This document shows, in pieces, positions 58,351 through 64,000 of a stretch of DNA of 64,000 bases. Below the pieces are notes generated by a model. The model saw only the letters and a list, made by a program, of their open reading frames with translations, did no database searches and was not told where the DNA came from. Origin of the DNA: Streptomyces spongiicola (lineage in GTDB: Bacteria; Actinomycetota; Actinomycetes; Streptomycetales; Streptomycetaceae). The translations under genes were made by a program, and so were the position numbers. Numbering within the stretch: position 1 is the stretch's first letter; each line of letters begins with the position of its first letter. The DNA lies in NCBI RefSeq assembly GCF_003122365.1, contig NZ_CP029254.1:2800501-2864500 (forward strand), given 5' to 3'.

Positions 58351-59508
58351 ATGCGTAGGGTCAGCAGCGTGGATCACCGCATAGAGAAGACCGTGGAGAA
58401 GCTACCCAAGGCCAAGAACGTCAACGCCGTGTGGGCGGAGCTGGACCGCCGCATGGCCGACGGAGATGTCTCGTTCCTCGGAGACCTGGGGGTGGAGCTG
58501 CTCCGGCGGTCGGTTCCCGGTTCGGCTCGGGTGTGGCAGTACGAGAGCGTCCTGGACCGGGCGATTCGGCTGTTGGCCCTGGCTCCGGGAGGAAGTGGGG
58601 TCGAGCAGCTCCTGCGTCTGGTCGCTGGCGAGGACCGGTCGGCGCGGAAGCGGGCGCGCTATGTGGCGTCCCTGATCGCGTCGGCACAGGACGCCGACGC
58701 TCTTCGTCCGCTCTTCCGTGGTGCGCGCTCGGGGGCTGGAGCCTCTAACGAACTGCGGGCCTGCACGGTTCACGAGCTGGTGGTGAGAGGGATCGGCCTC
58801 ACCGATCTGCCGGAAGCGCTGAACTGGGCTTCCGGCCCTGGTATCGGTCGGCATCCGCTTGCCTGGCTGCCGTTGCGGCGCTCCGAGCCGGAGTCCGGTG
58901 CCGACCTGCCCAGCTACTCGGTTCAGGGAAGCACGTCCTCGCTCCCCTTCGGCCCCATCAACGAGGTCGTCCGGCCCCTCCCACTGCGTTCTGGGCAGTT
59001 CGCGGCGCTCGCGTCGGAAGCGGCCGATCTGAGCTCAGTACCCGCCGCTGTGGCCAACTGGGCGGACGAGTCCAACGGCCGGATCGAGGCCCGCGCATTC
59101 GACCTGGAACATCCCCTGGACGAGCCGGACATACCGCAGGCCCTGCTCGGTCTCGGCCTCGACTGCCTCGCCGGCCACAGCCGCCGTACGGACTTCTCGG
59201 TGGCCCGGTCCGCCGCGGGGGCCGCATGGAGCGTCCTCTTCGCGGCGGCCTCATCGGGCGGGGCGTACAACCACGGTCTGTACGGCGCTTACGGACGGCT
59301 CGCCGCCTGGCGCTCCCTTGGCGGGCTCGCTGGGGCGGGGGTAGACACGACCGCCTCGGAGGTCGAGGAGCGCGCTGCTACATGCGGCTGGTACCGCTTC
59401 GGCGCTGCGACTCCCTGGTACCACAATGTCGCCTGGGACATCGGGCTGGCCACCCTGGACCAGGAGCGGACCCGGGTCACGGTTCTGGCCGCTACGGACA
59501 CCGACTGA
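58351..59508 (+). CDS. DUF6183-family protein
   Basis: 385 residues from ATG 58351 (GTG 58369 is possible). The ending matches what I recall of DUF6183: HGLYGAYGRLAAWRSLGGLAG, CGWYRFGAATPWYHNVAWDIGLATL and TVLAATDTD. The N-terminal half is helical, HEAT-like (LLRRSVPGSARVWQYESVLDRAIRLLALA). Common in Streptomyces, role unknown. It is convergent with the next small gene by 17 bases. Confidence 0.7.
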   Translation: MRRVSSVDHRIEKTVEKLPKAKNVNAVWAELDRRMADGDVSFLGDLGVELLRRSVPGSARVWQYESVLDRAIRLLALAPGGSGVEQLLRLVAGEDRSARKRARYVASLIASAQDADALRPLFRGARSGAGASNELRACTVHELVVRGIGLTDLPEALNWASGPGIGRHPLAWLPLRRSEPESGADLPSYSVQGSTSSLPFGPINEVVRPLPLRSGQFAALASEAADLSSVPAAVANWADESNGRIEARAFDLEHPLDEPDIPQALLGLGLDCLAGHSRRTDFSVARSAAGAAWSVLFAAASSGGAYNHGLYGAYGRLAAWRSLGGLAGAGVDTTASEVEERAATCGWYRFGAATPWYHNVAWDIGLATLDQERTRVTVLAATDTD

Positions 59509-59827
59509 TGCCGTTGTCCGTCGTTGGCGTGAGCCGGAAGGGCATCCCGGGGCTCGTCGGCTCCCAACCCCGGAGACGTGCTCGCCGGATGCTGTCAGCG
59601 ACCTCGGCAGGCAGGACGGGGGCCGATTCGGCTCCCACCCAGTTGCCGGTGTGAGCGCGGCTCGTCTCGACCATGAGCACCGCGCCTGGATGCTCGGCGT
59701 GCTCGACGGCGTACGTCATGCGTGACCAGGCCATTCCCTGGCAGTACGGGGGACGACCGCGCAAGAACCAGCGGTACGAAGTCCCGTCCACAGAGATGAT
59801 GCGTGAACGCCTTTTCGGTAGAGCCAT
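59492..59827 (-). CDS. Hypothetical Streptomyces protein (111 aa)
   Basis: Basic start MALPKRRSRIISVDGTSYRWFLR, then PPYCQGMAWSRMTYAVEHAEHPGAVLMVE and HTGNWVGAESAPVLPAEVADSIRRA. It resembles a widespread short Streptomyces family with no known activity. It overlaps the DUF6183 gene 3' end by 17 bases (tail to tail). It marks the right edge of the cargo. Confidence 0.6.
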   Translation of the reverse strand: MALPKRRSRIISVDGTSYRWFLRGRPPYCQGMAWSRMTYAVEHAEHPGAVLMVETSRAHTGNWVGAESAPVLPAEVADSIRRARLRGWEPTSPGMPFRLTPTTDNGISRCP

Positions 59828-59897
59828 GTCCCCCCTCCTCGTCCGCTCGACGCTATCGAGCGAACGCGGTGTCCGCCCATGGGTTTAGGCTCCGCCG

Positions 59898-60260
59898 GTG
59901 ACGACGCCGAATCGCTTCCAGATGACCTTCGACGGGCGTTCGTATGCCCTCACTGTGGACGGTAGGGACGTGAGCGAGCACGTCACTGCCGTGGACTTGC
60001 ACGCTGATGCTCACGATGTGCCACGCGTGGTGCTGCATCTTGGCCCGACCGGGACATGGCCCGCCGAACTTGATCTCCTCGCTCGCGTTGAGGTCGGCGC
60101 GCCCCCGGACCCCGGCCCGGCCGCCGCCGCGTTCCTGGAGGCGCTGGACCCGTTGGAGGTGGAGCGCGCGGCCCTGGCACGGATGGACCTGGAGAACGTG
60201 CCGGGCGGCGGCACGGCGGCGGTGTTGCGGCAGTTGTCGGAGTGGGCCCGTGGCACTTGA
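59898..60260 (+). CDS. Phage head-tail connector-region protein
   Basis: 120 residues from GTG 59898. The N-terminus is beta-rich (FQMTFDGRSYALTVDGRDVSEHVTAVDLHADAH, VVLHLGPTG), typical of small virion proteins, the C-terminus helical and Ala-rich. It is the first structural gene after the 35-kb cargo and overlaps the DUF6093 gene by 11 bases. Probably a former neighbour of the gene ending at 24926. Confidence 0.6.
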   Translation: MTTPNRFQMTFDGRSYALTVDGRDVSEHVTAVDLHADAHDVPRVVLHLGPTGTWPAELDLLARVEVGAPPDPGPAAAAFLEALDPLEVERAALARMDLENVPGGGTAAVLRQLSEWARGT

Positions 60261-60666
60261 TCTGTCGGGAGTGCGGCGGGTTGTGGAGGGACTGCTCGAC
60301 GATGAGGTCCGGCTGTGGCGGGATTCGGACGGCGCCTCGGGTGACGAACTGGACGAGCAGACCGGAGAGCTGAGGCCGGGCAGCGGGGCAGCGGCTCTGC
60401 TGTGGGAAGGGCCTGGGGCGATCGTGCGTCCGGGGCAGCTTTCGTCCATTCCCTCTCTGGATGGGGTGGTCGCCCCGTATCCGGCCCAGACCGCGTACCA
60501 GGCGCTGCTGCCCCTTGCCGCGCCGCTGGTGATGGCCGATGACGTGCTGAGCGTTTCCCGTTCCGCGCGTGACGAGCAGCTGGTCGGCCGTCGCTTCCGG
60601 GTGGTGGAAGTCGCTGTCGGTACGTACTCGGTGGTGCGCGTGGTGCGCTTGGAGGTGATCAGTTGA
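60250..60666 (+). CDS. DUF6093 phage connector protein
   Basis: 138 residues from GTG 60250. It matches the DUF6093 pattern: LDLSGVRRVVEGLLDDEVRLWRDSD, ELDEQTGELRPGSG, LLWEGPGAIVRPGQ, RRFRVVEVAVGTYSVVRVVRLEVI. The family sits at the head-tail joint in actinophages and probably forms a connector ring. Confidence 0.75.
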   Translation: MALDLSGVRRVVEGLLDDEVRLWRDSDGASGDELDEQTGELRPGSGAAALLWEGPGAIVRPGQLSSIPSLDGVVAPYPAQTAYQALLPLAAPLVMADDVLSVSRSARDEQLVGRRFRVVEVAVGTYSVVRVVRLEVIS

Positions 60667-61094
60667 TGGCGGTGAACCCGCACCCCAACGCCCATCCCAA
60701 CGCGGCGGCGTTCCGCGACCCGATTGAACTGGCGGCGACGCTGTCGGGGATGGGGCCGGCCGTACGGGCCCGGACGCGGGCGATCACCCGGCACCACGCG
60801 ATGCTGTTGCGGGTGCGGATCCAGAAGAACGCCTCCGGGAGGCCGGGGCCGAACGTGATCACTGGCCAGTACCGGGCTTCCTGGGACGTGAAGGTGACCG
60901 TTGCCGGTGGCCGTGCGAACGCCGTGGTGTTCACGGACGCGCCGCAGTCGCGGCGGCTGGAGTACGGGTTCGTCGGCGTTGACAGGTTGGGGCGCCAGTA
61001 CCGGCAGCCGCCCTACCCGCACATCGAGCCCGCGTTCCGGCAGACCGAGCCCGGGTTTCTGGAGGCACTGCGCACGGGGGTGCTGCCGCGGTGA
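60666..61094 (+). CDS. HK97 gp10-like tail completion protein
   Basis: 142 residues from ATG 60666, overlapping the previous stop. Helical N-terminus (RARTRAITRHHAMLLRVRIQKNASGRPGP), TGQYRASWDVKV, and the C-terminal YGFVGVDRLGRQYRQPPYPHIEPAF are typical of gp10-family head-tail connectors and completion proteins. Stop overlaps the next GTG start. Confidence 0.8.
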   Translation: MAVNPHPNAHPNAAAFRDPIELAATLSGMGPAVRARTRAITRHHAMLLRVRIQKNASGRPGPNVITGQYRASWDVKVTVAGGRANAVVFTDAPQSRRLEYGFVGVDRLGRQYRQPPYPHIEPAFRQTEPGFLEALRTGVLPR

Positions 61095-61513
61095 GCCCGC
61101 CTCGGTTGCCGCTGACGCGGGCGCTTGTCGACGTGCTCGCCGTCGGCACGGGTCGGCCGTGTGGGCTTGGCGTGCTGCCGCGAACGGCGGACGGGCAGGC
61201 TGCGGCCTTCCCCTATCTGATCCTCGACAGCCTGCCCGGTGAGTTCTCCGGTCCGTCGTTCGGCGACTGGCAGGCCGACGCGGCATGGACGTACCAGGCG
61301 ACGAGCGTCGGCGAGCGGGCCGATCAGGTGCAGTGGCTCGGTGACCGGGTGCGAGTGGTGGTCGCGGACCGGCTGAGGAATCTCGACGTTCCCGGGATGC
61401 GCGTGATCGACCGGGAGTTGACCTACGACGCCGACGGAGAACCGGTTGACGGTTCGCAGGGCAGTATCGTTACCTACGTGCAGCGGTTCACGATCACTGT
61501 GACGCCTGCCTGA
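61091..61513 (+). CDS. Tail terminator protein
   Basis: 140 residues from GTG 61091. Fold signature of tail terminators: LTRALVDVLAVGTG, FPYLILDSLPG, WQADAAWTYQATSVGERADQVQWLGDRVR, and a beta end (YVQRFTITVTPA). It caps the tail tube and joins it to the head. Order connector, gp10, terminator, tube protein is the canonical siphophage order. Confidence 0.75.
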   Translation: MSPPRLPLTRALVDVLAVGTGRPCGLGVLPRTADGQAAAFPYLILDSLPGEFSGPSFGDWQADAAWTYQATSVGERADQVQWLGDRVRVVVADRLRNLDVPGMRVIDRELTYDADGEPVDGSQGSIVTYVQRFTITVTPA

Positions 61514-61585
61514 TCCTCTTCTCACCGCGGAGCCACGCGGACGCCCGGCCGACGAGCCCGGCGCAGCACCCGCTAGGAGTGCCCC

Positions 61586-62083
61586 GTGGCTCAGCAGCGC
61601 TTCATGCGGCGCGGCATCACCAAGATCCTCTGGTTGAAGGACGTCGCCGCCGAGACCAAGATCCCCGTCCGTGAGGAGATCTCCGCTCCGAACGCGACCG
61701 ACCTGACCGAGGCGATCAGCGATGTCGACGGCTGGTCGCTGACGAACGAGGCGATCGAGACGCCGGACATGGCGTCCACCTTCTCGTCCTCGATCCCGGG
61801 GAACGACAAGGCCGACAACTCCTCGATCACCTTCTACGAGGACCAGCTCAGCGACACCATCGAGACCCTGCTGCCCAAGGGCGCGAGTGGCTTCGTCGTC
61901 TTCCTGCGCAAGGGCGACGTCCCCGGGTCGAAGTCGATGGACACCTTCCCGGTCCAGGTAGCTTCGCGCGCCGCGCAGTACAACGCGGGCAACGAGGCGG
62001 CGAAGTTCCAGGCGATCTTCTCAATCACCTCCCCGCCTGCGCTGGACGCCGCCGTTCCGGCCGCCTCGATGGGTACCGCCTGA
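61586..62083 (+). CDS. Major tail tube protein
   Basis: 165 residues from GTG 61586 after AGGAG. Ends with alternate beta segments (GFVVFLRKGDVPGSKSMDTFPVQVASRAAQ, FQAIFSITSPPA), as in lambda gpV-type tube proteins of actinophages that polymerise into the tail. One base shared with the next ATG. Confidence 0.8.
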   Translation: MAQQRFMRRGITKILWLKDVAAETKIPVREEISAPNATDLTEAISDVDGWSLTNEAIETPDMASTFSSSIPGNDKADNSSITFYEDQLSDTIETLLPKGASGFVVFLRKGDVPGSKSMDTFPVQVASRAAQYNAGNEAAKFQAIFSITSPPALDAAVPAASMGTA

Positions 62084-62619
62084 TGGCCGCCAAGGGCAAG
62101 GGCGCGGTGTCGTGGGAGCAGAAGATGGAGCGGCTGCGCCGCCGCTCGCTTCCAGAGCGCGTTCTTCGGATCTGCGACGACGCAGCACGGCGCACAGAGT
62201 ATGACGAGGCCAAGCGGGCCGCCGACCGGGCCCGGCTGCTGGCCGAGAGCGACGCGGACAACGGCGTGTTCGCCGAGCGGGCCCGCCTCGCCGCCGAGCG
62301 CTGCGAATCGGCACGCGAGGCGCTCGACAGGGCGTCGGTCTGCCTCACCTTCCGCGCGCTGCCGCGCCCGGTCCTCGAGGAGCTCATCCACGCGCATCCG
62401 CCGACCGACGAACAGGCCGCCGACGGTGCCGCGTTCAACCCCGACACCTTCCCGGCCGCGCTGATCGCCGCCTCCAGCACGGACGGCATGAGCGAGGCCG
62501 AGGCCCGCGAGCTCCTTGACTCCTGGTCGGCGCCGGACGCGAACGCCCTGTGGGAGGCGGCCTGGGAGGTGCAGCAGGAGGGCCGGGCCGACAAGGCCGC
62601 CGACCTGGGAAAAGGCTGA
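62083..62619 (+). CDS. Tail assembly chaperone G
   Basis: 178 residues, helical and acidic (ARRTEYDEAKRAADRARLLAESDAD, CLTFRALPRPVLEELI), typical of gpG chaperones that guide tape-measure assembly. Near its end lies a slippery heptamer (62607-62613). A -1 shift there bypasses the TGA at 62617 and continues to 62981, giving a G-T fusion of about 299 residues. Confidence 0.85.
   Translation: MAAKGKGAVSWEQKMERLRRRSLPERVLRICDDAARRTEYDEAKRAADRARLLAESDADNGVFAERARLAAERCESAREALDRASVCLTFRALPRPVLEELIHAHPPTDEQAADGAAFNPDTFPAALIAASSTDGMSEAEARELLDSWSAPDANALWEAAWEVQQEGRADKAADLGKG
62607..62613 (+). promoter_or_regulatory. -1 ribosomal frameshift site (GGGAAAA) in the tail chaperone gene
   Basis: The sequence CTG GGA AAA in the zero frame fits X-XXY-YYZ exactly. 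Slipping by -1 enters the frame that starts KRLTADPRLRAEL and stays open to 62981. The gpG TGA follows 3 bases after the heptamer. Same design as lambda G/GT. Confidence 0.85.
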
Positions 62620-62981
62620 CGGCCGACCCGCGGCTGCGGGCCGAGCTCGAGCTGTGTGAGCGGTACGGCATCCCGCACTCGCGGCTCCTCGGCGGGGACG
62701 GCCGTTGGAGCGACCTGGACCGGACCAAGGCTCTGGCCTGGCAGCAGTGGCAGCGCACGCTGTGCCCGGACTGCCGTACACGGGCGGAGGAGTGGGACCC
62801 GGCCAAGGGCGGCCACCAGCACGCGTACGTCACCGACACCGTGCGCTGCCCGGGCTGCGAGCTGATCGCCCAGGAGCGCGACCAGGTACCCGAGGGCCGC
62901 CCCGGCTACGGCATCAAGATCACACTGCTGCCCCGGCTGGCGTACGAGGCGCTGCACTGCGACGGCGCCGAGGCGGGGTGA
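62614..62981 (+). CDS. Tail assembly chaperone T extension (translated by -1 frameshift)
   Basis: The -1 frame after the slippery heptamer encodes about 122 residues: helical LRAELELCERYGIPHSRLLGG, then a Cys-rich zinc-type part (CPDCRTRAEEW, CPGCELIAQE) and LPRLAYEALHC. No independent ribosome site precedes a start in this frame at the right place. The Cys-rich tail is common in actinophage T proteins. The tape-measure gene starts 9 bases after the stop. Confidence 0.75.
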
Positions 62982-62990
62982 GCCAGCCGG

Positions 62991-64000
62991 ATGGCGACGT
63001 ACAACCTCACCGTACAGCTGACAGCGCAGGCCAACAGCCTGATCTCCGGCCTACGTTCGGCCGCCGACGCCGCCCGCGACCTGGGCCGTCGCACCCGCGA
63101 CCTCGACCGCCGCCTCGCCGCCCTCGACACGTCCAGCCGACGTACCGCCCGGCAGGTCGACCTCCTCGGCGCGCGTGCCCAGGCCACCGCCTCCCGCCTC
63201 GGCACCCTCGGCGCCCGGGGTGGCCAGACGGGCGACCGCCTGCGCCGCGCGGGCAGCGACGCCGGCGCTCTGGAGCGCTCCCTCAAGGGCGCGGGCCGAC
63301 AGGCGGGCGCGCTCAGCCGCCTCCTCGCCGGAGGGGCGCTCTTCCTCGGCACAGGCCAGCTCGTCGAGGAGGGCAACCGCTACCAGCGGCAGATGAACAC
63401 CTTCCAAGCGGTGACCGGCGCCACCGCCGGGCAGATGCAGCGCGCCGCCTGGATGGCCAACCAACTCGGCAACGACCTCACCCTGCCGACCACCACTGCG
63501 GCCGATGCCGCCGAGGCGATGGTCGAGCTGGCGAAGGCGGGCTTCCGTACCGACCAGGCCATCTCCGCAACCCGCGCCTCGCTCCAGCTCGCCTCCGCCG
63601 CCGGGGTCAACGCCGCCGACTCGGCCCGCTACCTCGGCGACATCATGGACCAGTTCGGTCTCGGCGCCGACCAGGCCGCCCGCGCCTCCGACATTCTGGC
63701 TGCCACCGCGAACAACGCCTCCGGCGGCATCATCGACATCTACTACGCCATGCGGTATGCCGGTCCGGTCGCCGCCGGCCTCGGCGTGAGCATGGAGGAC
63801 GCCGCCTCCGCCGTCGGCATGCTCGGCAAGGCCGGCATCCTCGGCCAGACCGCTGGCACCGCGCTGCGCGGCATGATGGCCAACCTCGCCGCGCCCACGA
63901 AGGACATGCGCAGGGGTTTGAAGGCCCTCGGCATCGAGGCGTGGGACACGCAGGGCCGGTTCAAGGGACTGCGGTACGTCATCGAGGAGCTGAGCCGCGC
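62991..64000 (+). CDS. Phage tail tape-measure protein (3' truncated by window)
   Basis: ATG 62991; 336 residues are visible and the frame is open at the window end. The N-terminal 120 residues are Arg/Ala-rich coiled (LGRRTRDLDRRLAALDTSSRRTARQVD), followed by a TMP core domain: YQRQMNTFQAVTGATAGQMQRA, AAEAMVELAKAGFRTDQAI, GGIIDIYYAMRYAGPVAAGLGVSMEDAASAVG and TALRGMMANLAAPTKDMRRGLKALG. It sets the tail length. The rest of the tail genes and the right end of the element lie beyond the window. Confidence 0.9.
   Translation, partial: MATYNLTVQLTAQANSLISGLRSAADAARDLGRRTRDLDRRLAALDTSSRRTARQVDLLGARAQATASRLGTLGARGGQTGDRLRRAGSDAGALERSLKGAGRQAGALSRLLAGGALFLGTGQLVEEGNRYQRQMNTFQAVTGATAGQMQRAAWMANQLGNDLTLPTTTAADAAEAMVELAKAGFRTDQAISATRASLQLASAAGVNAADSARYLGDIMDQFGLGADQAARASDILAATANNASGGIIDIYYAMRYAGPVAAGLGVSMEDAASAVGMLGKAGILGQTAGTALRGMMANLAAPTKDMRRGLKALGIEAWDTQGRFKGLRYVIEELSR

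Overview
The window is GC-rich with strong third-position GC, GTG/TTG starts and many ATGA/GTGA/TTGA stop-start overlaps. Protein families such as DUF6093, DUF6183, DUF6193, DUF6354, LuxR-type regulators and HATPase/TPR regulators point to a Streptomyces-type actinomycete chromosome carrying a large integrated phage-derived element. Positions 2-304 are the end of a chromosomal secreted-protease gene. A tRNA-Arg(CCT) at 757-829 is the probable attachment site, followed by a strong terminator and a tyrosine integrase facing it.

Layout. (1) 0.9-6.4 kb: integrase, excisionase-like HTH protein, a serine recombinase lacking its catalytic domain, a LuxR-type regulator and a small secreted peptide. 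(2) 6.3-9.2 kb: a parB-like gene under a promoter whose spacer holds a palindrome, split by an IS1380-family element. (3) 9.3-14.5 kb: early/accessory phage genes: a tRNA-Gly(CCC)-like gene, a probable antirestriction adenine methyltransferase, a second ParB-like protein and a VRR-NUC nuclease. (4) 14.5-24.9 kb: head module (small and large terminase, portal, scaffold, decoration protein, major capsid, two completion proteins), interrupted between terminase and portal by cargo that includes a type-VII-secretion-like/lysozyme operon. (5) 25.0-59.8 kb: about 35 kb of non-phage cargo. (6) 59.9 kb to the end: tail module (connector, gp10-like, tail terminator, tail tube, tail chaperones with a -1 slippery heptamer, tape measure), running off the window.

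The 35-kb cargo lies exactly between head-completion and head-tail-connector genes that adjoin in ordinary siphophages. It has two halves. 25-47.3 kb is a defence island: a Vsr endonuclease, an IS5-family element with a passenger gene, a DUF262 protein, a coupled operon of ParB-like protein, SNF2 helicase and DUF3883/PD-(D/E)XK nuclease, a divergent HNH-type protein, a C5-cytosine methyltransferase with a fused winged helix, a winged-helix protein, a PIN-like nuclease, and a giant DUF1998 helicase with two upstream partners resembling Druantia type II. 47.6-59.8 kb holds a nucleotide-centred operon (nucleoside diphosphate kinase, CYTH, HD, methyltransferase and unknown genes), two NUDIX hydrolases, an anti-sigma-like ATPase operon, a TPR regulator, an FAH-family enzyme and DUF6183.

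The most unusual points are the tRNA-like gene with C at position 33, the defence operon at 29.9-34.7 kb that fits no named system I know, the placement of the cargo inside the structural operon, and the split parB. All calls are by reading sequence and translations only; no database search was run.
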